Source of the DNA: Nonlabens xylanidelens
Lineage (GTDB): Bacteria; Bacteroidota; Bacteroidia; Flavobacteriales; Flavobacteriaceae
Direction: 5' to 3'
NCBI RefSeq assembly: GCF_002934445.1
Contig: NZ_PTJE01000002.1
Span: forward strand, 439,392 to 503,391
DNA: 64,000 nt
Position numbers and translations under genes: made by a program. Numbering within the stretch: position 1 is the first letter of the stretch; the number at the start of each line of letters is the position of its first letter. Shown piece by piece: positions 32,900 through 41,336 of this stretch. The notes below the pieces were generated by a model, which saw only the letters and a program-made list of their open reading frames with translations, was not told where the DNA came from and made no database searches.

Positions 32900-32940
32900 A
32901 ATGTCTCTAACGTACTTAAAGTCGTTAGAGACATTTTTAT
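32900..32940. terminator. Bidirectional terminator
   Basis: AATGTCTCTAACG (32900-32912) pairs perfectly with CGTTAGAGACATT (32923-32935), flanked by A-rich and T-rich tracts. It separates two convergent genes. Confidence 0.92.
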
Positions 32941-34005
32941 TTAATGGTCTAGATCATGGTAATTTCTCTTCACAAACTCCATAGCAGTATTTAAAATACC
33001 TCCCATACTTCTTGCCGTTTTAAATTTAACATCACCGGTAAATTCATGTAATTCTCTTTTAAGCTGTTTAAACTTTACAGGCGTCGATATAAAGTCGGCT
33101 CTCATACATTTGATAAGTTGTTTATACCTGGTTTGTGTATTAATTAAACGCTTTGCGATCAAGGCGCGTTCTTCTTTTTTATATTGTTCTATACTGGCGC
33201 TTTTTAAACACTCTGCAACATTAGTTACCATAGGAAGGTTTTCCTTAAAAAACTGTGGTCGATACACTTTTAATTTACCTTCATAAGATTGCTGGTCAAA
33301 ATCTATCGCACGTATAGCATAACTTACTCTATCAAAATCATGCGTTGGAATAACTACATAGTTGTAAGAACGCATATCACCTAGTAAGCGTATCAAACAA
33401 CGTTCATTAAATTTTACAAACTCCTTTGCTATTTGAGTAAGCTCCTGATGATCGCAACCATCCATATAATCTGCAATAAATTCATCACCTGGTATACCTG
33501 CTATATGCTCTTCTATGAGAGTGTCTTTGTAAACTAAAAAATTAATACGGTGTGGTGAGAGTAAATGTTCTAACTCTAACCCATAAACGCGAGAGGCATC
33601 AGCTTTTTTTACATAAAAATAAGTAAAAGCATCATTAAGAATATTACTCACCTTGATACGGAATGGTTTTGTATTTCCAAAGGTGCAATAATCAACCGCA
33701 TCGACACTTAAGTAATCTAGAGTCTCATCACGTCCATCACTATGTAGAATATCATAAATTCTTTTAAGATGCCTATCTATATGCTCTCTATCAGAGTCAG
33801 AATAATAGCATCTCACCCACAAAGTATCTTCATCATTCTTATCATACACCGTTATACAACCAGCAAATCTAAGTAAATCATCATACGACACAGGTATACT
33901 AGTAGCTCGATTATACCGCTTCACATAGTCTGATAATGAACTACCTATAGGAAATGTAGGCTTCTTATTTGATAATAATTTATCATTGAGAATCTTTTCT
34001 GACAT
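32941..34005 (-). CDS. Hypothetical protein with protein-kinase-like fold
   Basis: The 354-residue cytoplasmic protein has motifs in kinase order. YFYVKKADASRVYGLELEHL near 129-148 resembles the strand with the ATP-anchoring Lys and the helix with its Glu partner. LIEEHIAGIPGDEF near 163-176 resembles the hinge. LLGDMRSYNYVVIP at 207-220 has the catalytic Asp210 and Asn215 at the canonical D-x4-N spacing. RAIDFDQQSY at 232-241 fits the metal-binding DFG-like Asp235. The N-terminal 110 residues and C-terminal 100 residues are unlike any family I know. It may be an aminoglycoside-phosphotransferase-type or HipA-like kinase. The substrate is unknown and the kinase call is inferred from motifs. 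Confidence 0.6.
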   Translation of the reverse strand: MSEKILNDKLLSNKKPTFPIGSSLSDYVKRYNRATSIPVSYDDLLRFAGCITVYDKNDEDTLWVRCYYSDSDREHIDRHLKRIYDILHSDGRDETLDYLSVDAVDYCTFGNTKPFRIKVSNILNDAFTYFYVKKADASRVYGLELEHLLSPHRINFLVYKDTLIEEHIAGIPGDEFIADYMDGCDHQELTQIAKEFVKFNERCLIRLLGDMRSYNYVVIPTHDFDRVSYAIRAIDFDQQSYEGKLKVYRPQFFKENLPMVTNVAECLKSASIEQYKKEERALIAKRLINTQTRYKQLIKCMRADFISTPVKFKQLKRELHEFTGDVKFKTARSMGGILNTAMEFVKRNYHDLDH

Positions 34006-34064
34006 AATTACAGTAACATTTTTCGTTTCTTGCAGTCACATAATACAACAAAAAAACCTCATTC

Positions 34065-34961
34065 ATGGAAACCATCCTTGAAATTAACCAACTTCACAAA
34101 ACATATGGCGCATTAACAGCGGTAGACCATATTTCATTTAAAATTAAAAAAGGCCATGTCTATGGAATACTAGGACCTAACGGTAGTGGTAAATCCACAA
34201 CTCTAGGAATGGTGCTCAATGTGGTAAACCCCACTAGCGGTGAATATAAATGGTTTGAGGGATCTACATCAAATCACGACGCTCTCAAAAGAATAGGTGC
34301 TATTATTGAGAGACCTAACTTCTACCCTAGCATGAGTGCTATTCAAAATCTAGAGTTAGTTTGCAAAATTAAAAATATAGACAAATCTAAGATTGAAGAA
34401 AAGCTAGCTGTAGTAGACCTTTTAAATCGCAGCCATTCTAAATTCAGTACGTATTCATTAGGGATGAAACAACGTCTTGCAATCGCAAGTGCGCTACTTA
34501 ATGATCCTGAGATATTAATTCTAGATGAACCCACTAATGGACTAGACCCACAAGGTATAAGACAAATTAGAGACATCATACAAAAGATCGCTTCAAACGG
34601 TACTACTATATTACTTGCCTCTCACCTACTTGACGAAGTTGAAAAAGTATGTACCGATGTTATTGTTTTGAGATTAGGTAAAATGCTTTATGCAGGACCA
34701 GTAGATGAAATGAACAGAAATCACGGCTCTATTTTTATAGACGCTAGTGATAGAAAAGCTTTACATAGTTTTATTGAAAACAAACCTTATGCCGGTACCA
34801 TCACTACACATGATAACGGCCTAGAAGTAAAACTTTATGAACCAGTTGATAATGCACAAATCAATAAAGATGCATTTGAGAGCGGTATTATCTTAAGCAA
34901 ATTAGTGCATAGAAAACAAAGCCTAGAAGACCAATTCATCGAGTTAACTAACAAAAACTAA
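34065..34961 (+). CDS. ABC exporter ATP-binding protein
   Basis: The 298-residue protein has the Walker A GPNGSGKST at 37-45, the ABC signature YSLGMKQRL near 132, and Walker B ILILDEPTNGLD near 153, then the switch His (LLASHLLDEVEKV). The C-terminal 90 residues form an extension seen in CcmA/NatA/BcrA-type exporters. It pairs with the permease gene eight bases downstream as a two-component ABC exporter. Substrate unknown; such systems often move antibiotics, lipids or sodium. Confidence 0.9.
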   Translation: METILEINQLHKTYGALTAVDHISFKIKKGHVYGILGPNGSGKSTTLGMVLNVVNPTSGEYKWFEGSTSNHDALKRIGAIIERPNFYPSMSAIQNLELVCKIKNIDKSKIEEKLAVVDLLNRSHSKFSTYSLGMKQRLAIASALLNDPEILILDEPTNGLDPQGIRQIRDIIQKIASNGTTILLASHLLDEVEKVCTDVIVLRLGKMLYAGPVDEMNRNHGSIFIDASDRKALHSFIENKPYAGTITTHDNGLEVKLYEPVDNAQINKDAFESGIILSKLVHRKQSLEDQFIELTNKN

Positions 34962-34969
34962 TCCACGCC

Positions 34970-35812
34970 ATGAAAAGATTATTAGATATAGAATTTCACA
35001 AATTCAGATATAGTAAAAGCAGTATAGTACTTACCATTATTTATTTAGTCATCGTAGTTCTTATGATGCTTAGTGGTATGATAAGAATAGACCTAAATGG
35101 TTTTAATGGTAGTTTTTCTGATCTAGGAATATTCAACTTCCCGTTAGTATGGCATATTAGTACTTATTTCACAAGTTTTTTAAAGATATTCATAGCCATA
35201 GTTTTAGTATCACTAACAGCAAACGAATACAGCAATAGAACTATAAAGCAAAACTTAATAGATGGATTAAGTAAGAAAGAATTAATACTTTCTAAGTTAT
35301 ACTTAGCCCTGTCTTTAGCTATTTTAACCACCGTTGTAGTGTTTATAGCCTCATTAATATTAGGCTTAATTTACTCTGACTTTGACGAGCCTTCTATAAT
35401 TTTCTCACAAATGGGCTATTTAGGGGCATTCTTCTTAGCGCATTTAGTATTCTTTTGCTTTTGTTTATTTGCTGGTATTTTAGTCAAAAGAAGTGCCTTT
35501 GCATTAGGTTTTGTATTTGTATGGTACATTTTTGAAGGAATACTAAACCTATTAGCTAAAGGTGTAGATACGTTTTACGACACCCACATTTATGAATGGT
35601 TGACTCACATTTTACCATTAAACGCCATGTCTAATTTAATTAAACAACCGTTTACTAAAATCGATTTAGTAGAATCTGCACTGAATCAAATTTCTGTTGA
35701 AGGAATGGATTTTGGTTACGACATAGAATGGATAGATGTAGCATCTGTATGCATATGGAGTACATTATTTATTTATATGTCCTACGCATTATTAAAAAGG
35801 AGAGATTTGTAA
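34970..35812 (+). CDS. ABC exporter permease
   Basis: The 280-residue protein has six hydrophobic segments (for example IVLTIIYLVIVVLMMLSGMI at 19-38 and FVFVWYIFEGILNLL near 185) and the ABC-2 permease pattern with NEYSNRTIKQNLIDGLSKKE in the first cytoplasmic region. It starts eight bases after the ATPase gene and is probably co-translated with it. It would form a homodimer in the cytoplasmic membrane with the ATPase. Confidence 0.85.
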   Translation: MKRLLDIEFHKFRYSKSSIVLTIIYLVIVVLMMLSGMIRIDLNGFNGSFSDLGIFNFPLVWHISTYFTSFLKIFIAIVLVSLTANEYSNRTIKQNLIDGLSKKELILSKLYLALSLAILTTVVVFIASLILGLIYSDFDEPSIIFSQMGYLGAFFLAHLVFFCFCLFAGILVKRSAFALGFVFVWYIFEGILNLLAKGVDTFYDTHIYEWLTHILPLNAMSNLIKQPFTKIDLVESALNQISVEGMDFGYDIEWIDVASVCIWSTLFIYMSYALLKRRDL

Positions 35813-35842
35813 AATACAATTAACATAATCTACTTATAAAAC

Positions 35843-35873
35843 GTCGCTATAATTAATTTTATAGCGACATTTT
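35843..35873 (+). terminator. Terminator after the ABC permease
   Basis: GTCGCTATA (35843-35851) pairs with TATAGCGAC (35860-35868) across an eight-base AT loop, followed by ATTTTCATT. The T-run is modest. Confidence 0.7.
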
Positions 35874-35950
35874 CATTATTATTCATTTGCTTAAAATCAG
35901 GAAATGTTAAAAGAGTCTCAATTGTGATATGTGTGCATTAAATTCGCACT

Positions 35951-38900
35951 ATGCAGAAAAAGAAATTCTTTCATGCCATTTCAATATTGGCAATATTATT
36001 TAGTTGTGGTTTAGTTAATGCTCAATTAGAAGCCTCAAATTGGTATTTTGGTTTTAATGCAGGTATAAACTTCGATCCTGCTACCGGTGCTGTTACCGCT
36101 TTGACAAATGGTCAAGTATCTACTAATGAAGGTTGCGCCAGCATATCTGACGAAAATGGCCAACTTCTTTTCTATACGGACGGATCTACTGTATACGATA
36201 GTTCGCACAACATCATGGTTAACGGTGTGGGGTTAAGAGGTAATCCATCTAGTACACAAAGCGCTATTATCATCCCAAAACCACAGGACCCAAATATCTA
36301 TTATATTTTCACAGTAGATGTTCCAGCCTTCGGTGGTTCTGATGGGATACATTATTATGAAGTAGACATGACCGGAAATCTTGGTCTTGGAGAGGTAGTT
36401 ACAAATATTGCAAACCCTCCACAATTAATTGGTCAGGCTGCAGAAAAACTAACGGCAATTAATCATTCCGTGAACGATGAAATTCTAGTAACAGCTATGG
36501 CAAACGCATCTGGATTTGGTGCCTATAACTCCTTTTTTACTTATACTGTAAGTGCCGCCGGTGTTAATTTAACTCCAGTAATATCCACTGTCGCTACTAC
36601 TACCACTGAAAGAAGAGGAAATTTAAAAATATCTCCAGACGGTAGATATATGGTTTCTTGTAATATGAGTACAGGTACATTTATCTATGATTATGACCAA
36701 AGCTCTGGTGTTGTTTCTAATGAACGTAGACTATCCTTCAGCGGTGCAAATCAAGCTGGATATGGAGTAGAATTTTCTCCTGATGGTAGCCTTTTGTATG
36801 TTACCGCATCTAACGATGCTGGAGGATCTGGTGCTGCAAACCATACCTCTACCCTATATCAGTACCAACTTACCAACACTAACTTAGTAAATCCTATTGT
36901 TTTCGGTACCGTTATAGACACAAGACAGGGATATCGTGGTTCTTTACAGTTAGGAATAGATGGCAAAATCTACAGAGCCATATCAGATTCTTATGATATC
37001 GGTAGACCTTTTTTAGGAGTAATCAATAACCCAAATACAGTAGGAACAGGATGTAATTATCAACATGATGCCATACCACTTTCTGGACGTGCATCAACAC
37101 AAGGATTACCTCCTTTTATTCAAAGTTTCTTTGCTCTTATAGATGTAGAAAATCTATGTCTTGGAGATGGTACCACCTTTGAATTTCAATCAGATACACC
37201 ACCAGATGCAGTTTTATGGGATTTTGGAGATGGAAATACTTCTACTCAAGAAAACCCAACACATACATATGCAGCAGCTAGAATTTATAATGTTGTACTT
37301 TCTCTTACCAGTGGAGGTAGCACCAGAATATATCGTAAAAACGTTCAAATTTATGAATCTCCAGTAGCAAACCCAATATCAGATCAGGCTGCTTGTGATA
37401 TAGATCAAGATGGCATGGCTACTTTTGATTTAGATAACACTGCAACACCAGAAATTTTAGGATCACAAAGTGACATAACTTACACAGTAAGGTACTTCAC
37501 AAATCAAAGAAATGCAGACGATAACTTAAACCCTATCACTACTCCTTATGAATCAAATGTCGCTAACCAAAGCCTAATCGCTAGAATCTATAATTCTAAT
37601 AATGCTGCATGTTATGAAACTTTAAGTTTTAACCTAGAAATATTTGATCAACCTATTTCTAATGCAGTAAATGAATTAGAAGGATGCGATGATGATTTTG
37701 ATGGAATCATAGACTTTAACCTTAGTGATCAGACATCATTAATTCTAGGGACTCAAAATTCAAGTGATTTTAATGTTTCTTACCATACTTCACAAAACGA
37801 TGCAGATTTAGGCATTAACCCATTACCTAATACGTATAGAAACAACACTCCTTTTAATGAAACGGTCTTTGTGCGTGTAGAAAATGTATTATCTAACAGT
37901 TGTGCCGACACTACACAATTCTTTGAATTAATAGTTAACCCTAAACCTGTCGCATTAGACTTTACTGCTTTTCAATGTGATGAAGACGGCACCGTAGATG
38001 GTAGAACTATTTTTAGTTTTGATAGTTTTAGCAATTCAATTAGTGATAATGCAACAGGAGTTTCTGTTACTTATTTCATTAATCAAAATGATGCAGATAA
38101 TGACGTGAATCCTTTAAACAGCACTAGTTACACTAACTTAACACCTATGCAAACTATAGTTGCCAGAGTTACTAACGATATTACAGGCTGTTTCACAACC
38201 TCGATGGTCACCTTATCTGTAAGTGCTAGCGATGCTCAAGACACCACACTTTCCACTTGTGATGATGACGGTATAGAAGATGGTTTTTCAGAATTTGATC
38301 TAACTACAGCGAGTAGCAATGTACTTATTAATGCACCAGCTGATGTAACACTCAACTATTACCTAACTCTCAACGATGCTCTAACAGAACAAAATGTTCT
38401 ACCTATTGCATATACAAACACAACAGCAAATAACCAGACCATTTATGCAAGAGCAGAATCTCCTGATGGTAACTGTTTTGGAATAAGCGAAGTAGAACTT
38501 ATAGTTAATCCACTTCCCGTGATTGAACTTACAGAGCTGTATGATTATTGTGGTAATAACCCACAAGCACTAGTTATAGATAGTGGTATTATAACTGGTT
38601 CTACTACAGATTACACCTACTCTTGGAGCACAGGAGAAACTACAGAGTCTATATCTGTAACTAATGGAGGTGATTATACTGTAACGGTAAGCAATTCTGA
38701 TGGATGTACTAGACAGCGATTAGTTACGGTAATTATCAGTGAACCTGCAACTATAAACAGTATAGAAGTGGTAAATGCTGGTACTAATGATTCTGGAGGT
38801 GCAACTATTAATGCAAGCGGTCTAGGAGACTACGAGTACCGCATAAGTCTTGATGAACCCTTTCAAGACAGCCCTATCTTTGATAACATTGCACCAGGTT

Positions 38901-39226
38901 TCTATACTGCTTATGTAAGAGATAGAAATGGCTGTGGAACTACTACACAAGATTTCAGTATTGTGGGTTACCCTAGATATTTCACTCCTAATAATGATGG
39001 GTTTCATGATTACTGGCAGTTAATAGGTGTTTCTGTAGTTTTTGAACCTAATAGCGAGATTTACATATTTGATCGTTATGGTAAATTACTCAAACAACTA
39101 TCTCCACAAGGTCCTGGCTGGGATGGAAACTATAACGGCACGCCATTACCATCTAGTGATTACTGGTTTAAGGCAACTTTAATGGATGGGACTACCTTCT
39201 CATCTCACTTTACGTTAAAAAGATAA
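35951..39226 (+). CDS. T9SS type B surface protein with PKD and four CDD modules
   Basis: The 1091-residue secreted protein has a signal peptide cleaved after VNA at 24. Residues 25-400 are a beta-propeller-like head (LEASNWYFGFNAGINFDP, then ISPDGRYMVSCN, EFSPDGSLLYVTA and LGIDGKIYRA). A PKD domain with WDFGDGNTSTQENPTHTY is near 415-460. Four roughly 97-residue modules start with ACDIDQDG (about 480), GCDDDFDG (577), QCDEDGTVDG (675) and TCDDDGIEDG (769). An Ig-like segment lies near 863. The last 85 residues (YFTPNNDGFHDYW to HFTLKR) are the gliding-type CHU_C sorting domain. It is cargo of the T9SS to which porQ belongs. It is the first of three tandem paralogues. Confidence 0.9.
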   Translation: MQKKKFFHAISILAILFSCGLVNAQLEASNWYFGFNAGINFDPATGAVTALTNGQVSTNEGCASISDENGQLLFYTDGSTVYDSSHNIMVNGVGLRGNPSSTQSAIIIPKPQDPNIYYIFTVDVPAFGGSDGIHYYEVDMTGNLGLGEVVTNIANPPQLIGQAAEKLTAINHSVNDEILVTAMANASGFGAYNSFFTYTVSAAGVNLTPVISTVATTTTERRGNLKISPDGRYMVSCNMSTGTFIYDYDQSSGVVSNERRLSFSGANQAGYGVEFSPDGSLLYVTASNDAGGSGAANHTSTLYQYQLTNTNLVNPIVFGTVIDTRQGYRGSLQLGIDGKIYRAISDSYDIGRPFLGVINNPNTVGTGCNYQHDAIPLSGRASTQGLPPFIQSFFALIDVENLCLGDGTTFEFQSDTPPDAVLWDFGDGNTSTQENPTHTYAAARIYNVVLSLTSGGSTRIYRKNVQIYESPVANPISDQAACDIDQDGMATFDLDNTATPEILGSQSDITYTVRYFTNQRNADDNLNPITTPYESNVANQSLIARIYNSNNAACYETLSFNLEIFDQPISNAVNELEGCDDDFDGIIDFNLSDQTSLILGTQNSSDFNVSYHTSQNDADLGINPLPNTYRNNTPFNETVFVRVENVLSNSCADTTQFFELIVNPKPVALDFTAFQCDEDGTVDGRTIFSFDSFSNSISDNATGVSVTYFINQNDADNDVNPLNSTSYTNLTPMQTIVARVTNDITGCFTTSMVTLSVSASDAQDTTLSTCDDDGIEDGFSEFDLTTASSNVLINAPADVTLNYYLTLNDALTEQNVLPIAYTNTTANNQTIYARAESPDGNCFGISEVELIVNPLPVIELTELYDYCGNNPQALVIDSGIITGSTTDYTYSWSTGETTESISVTNGGDYTVTVSNSDGCTRQRLVTVIISEPATINSIEVVNAGTNDSGGATINASGLGDYEYRISLDEPFQDSPIFDNIAPGFYTAYVRDRNGCGTTTQDFSIVGYPRYFTPNNDGFHDYWQLIGVSVVFEPNSEIYIFDRYGKLLKQLSPQGPGWDGNYNGTPLPSSDYWFKATLMDGTTFSSHFTLKR

Positions 39227-39256
39227 ATTATGATTGCCTATTTTTACAATAGAGCA

Positions 39257-41305
39257 ATGAAGTATATATTTTATTTATTAATTTTTATCTGTTCCGCTTT
39301 CGCGAAAGCGCAACTAGAATCATCCTATTGGTATTTTGGTATCAATGCAGGTATCGATTTCACATCTGGTAATGCTGTGGCTGTAGATAATGGTCAGTTA
39401 GTAACTGGAGAAGGTTGCGCAACGATTTCAGATCCTTTTGGAAATTTATTATTTTACACAGATGGCTCTTTAATTTATGATGCAAACCATGTAATCATGC
39501 CTAACGGGACTGGTTTAAAGGGAAATTCTTCCAGTACAAGTAGTGCCATAATAGTACCTTTACCTGGCAATTCTAGTATTTACTATGTTTTTACAGTAGA
39601 CACAGATGACTCCTTATATCGCAATACAGAAGGGTTGCATTATTCTATAGTAGACATGACACTTAATAATGGCACAGGTGATGTAGATCCTTTTAATAAA
39701 AACATCAATCTACTACCCATCACATCAGAAAAACTTACAGCTATTACAAATGCCGCAAGAGACGGTTTCTGGATCATATCACAATTTGAAGGTACATTTT
39801 ATTCTTATGAACTTACAGTTAGTGGACTTAACACAACTCCAGTATCTTCTCAAGTCGCTCCTTTCATAGAATTAATTAACTCCACAGTTACAAATGTAGA
39901 TGTTGCTGCAATGAGAGGTTATATAAAAATAAATGCGAGAGGTAACAAACTAGCCGCAGCTCATTTTTCAAATAACACCACAGCCGAGTTTTCTGGTATA
40001 ACAAATGTACTAACAGCTAGAAGTCTTGCATATACTAACGGTGGTGAACTTTATCTCTATGATTTTGACAATTCAACTGGCGTGGTTTCTAATCCACAGG
40101 CGTTGCTGACACGATCTGATGGTGGTTCTATTTATGGAGTTGAATTTTCTGGAAATGATCAGTTCTTATATGCCGAAGTAGACTACATGAATGCATCTAC
40201 AACACAAATTTTTGATTTTTTAAGAGGAGAAATCATTCAGTACGATTTAACTTCTAATAATATAGCTGCCAGCGCACAAGTAATACATGATGATAACATT
40301 ACACCTTTTAGAGGTGCTTTGCAATTAGGACTTGATAATAAAATTTACCATAGTAGAATACAACAAAACGCTTTAAGCGTTATAAATAATCCCGATACTA
40401 TCGGTGTTGGTTCTAATTATGAATACAACTCATTCCCTTTATCTCCTAATACAGTTGCATGGTATGGACTACCCATATTTGTACAATCATTTTTACTTAA
40501 TGGAGAGATCGAGACTATGGATCACTGTTTTGGTGAGCCCCAAGATTTTAGTATTCAAACTGCTGCAAGCATAGTATCAATAGATTGGGATTTTGATGAT
40601 ATAGATTCAGGAATAAACAATTTTTCAAACGATTTAACACCTACTCATCTATTCTCTGCTCCTGGCACCTACACTGTTACAGCGACAGTAGAAACGTTAG
40701 TACAAACATTTACAATAACGCAAGATGTCGTTGTTTTTAACTCTATACAGATCAATGATTTCCAACCTATTATTGAAGAGTGTGAGCTTGGTTTTGACAA
40801 AGCTGTTTTTGATTTAACACAAATAGCAGAACAGATAAATAACAATTCAAATCAAGAAGTTACCTTTTTCGAATCTGAAGCTGATGCTCTTGAAAACATA
40901 AATCAAATCCTTAACCCAAGCAGTTATACAAATCTTTATTTAACTCAAGAAATCTTTGTTAGGGTATCTACTTTAAATTGTTTTGATGTCTTTTCTTTCA
41001 AAATAATTACAAAACTCTGTGAAATTGAGGTTTTTAACGTCATAACACCTGACGGTGATGGATTAAATGATACGTTTATCGTTTCTGGCCTATATAATAT
41101 TTATGATAAACATAAAATGTATATATTTAGCCGGTACGGACAAAAGATTTGGGAAGGAAATAACATAACTGGTGGATGGGACGGCACATCAAATACTGGT
41201 TTATTTCATACTAATGACATTTTGCCGACAGGTACATATTTTTATGTATTAGAATTAAATGAACCTAACATAAAGCCCAAAGCCGGTTATGTTTATTTAA
41301 GATAG
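39257..41305 (+). CDS. T9SS type B surface protein, short paralogue with one CDD module
   Basis: I chose the ATG at 39257, which gives MKYIFYLLIFICSAFAKAQL (682 residues); an upstream ATG at 39230 only lengthens the signal n-region. The end of the signal, SAFAKA, is encoded by a palindrome copy. The head resembles the preceding paralogue (LESSYWYFGINAGIDFTSGN). A PKD domain lies near 443 (DWDFDDIDSGINN), and a single module starts with ECELGFDK near 509. The CHU_C domain from ITPDGDGLNDTF to the end is about 85 residues. It is shorter because it has one repeat module instead of four. Confidence 0.88.
   Translation: MKYIFYLLIFICSAFAKAQLESSYWYFGINAGIDFTSGNAVAVDNGQLVTGEGCATISDPFGNLLFYTDGSLIYDANHVIMPNGTGLKGNSSSTSSAIIVPLPGNSSIYYVFTVDTDDSLYRNTEGLHYSIVDMTLNNGTGDVDPFNKNINLLPITSEKLTAITNAARDGFWIISQFEGTFYSYELTVSGLNTTPVSSQVAPFIELINSTVTNVDVAAMRGYIKINARGNKLAAAHFSNNTTAEFSGITNVLTARSLAYTNGGELYLYDFDNSTGVVSNPQALLTRSDGGSIYGVEFSGNDQFLYAEVDYMNASTTQIFDFLRGEIIQYDLTSNNIAASAQVIHDDNITPFRGALQLGLDNKIYHSRIQQNALSVINNPDTIGVGSNYEYNSFPLSPNTVAWYGLPIFVQSFLLNGEIETMDHCFGEPQDFSIQTAASIVSIDWDFDDIDSGINNFSNDLTPTHLFSAPGTYTVTATVETLVQTFTITQDVVVFNSIQINDFQPIIEECELGFDKAVFDLTQIAEQINNNSNQEVTFFESEADALENINQILNPSSYTNLYLTQEIFVRVSTLNCFDVFSFKIITKLCEIEVFNVITPDGDGLNDTFIVSGLYNIYDKHKMYIFSRYGQKIWEGNNITGGWDGTSNTGLFHTNDILPTGTYFYVLELNEPNIKPKAGYVYLR
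39295..39310. repeat. CGCTTTCGCGAAAGCG palindrome, copy 9, in a signal sequence
   Basis: This perfect 16-bp palindrome encodes Ala-Phe-Ala-Lys-Ala at the signal-peptidase site, as in porQ (copy 7). Confidence 0.9.
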
Positions 41306-41336
41306 CAAAAACTACAATCCAATTAACTACAAAAAA

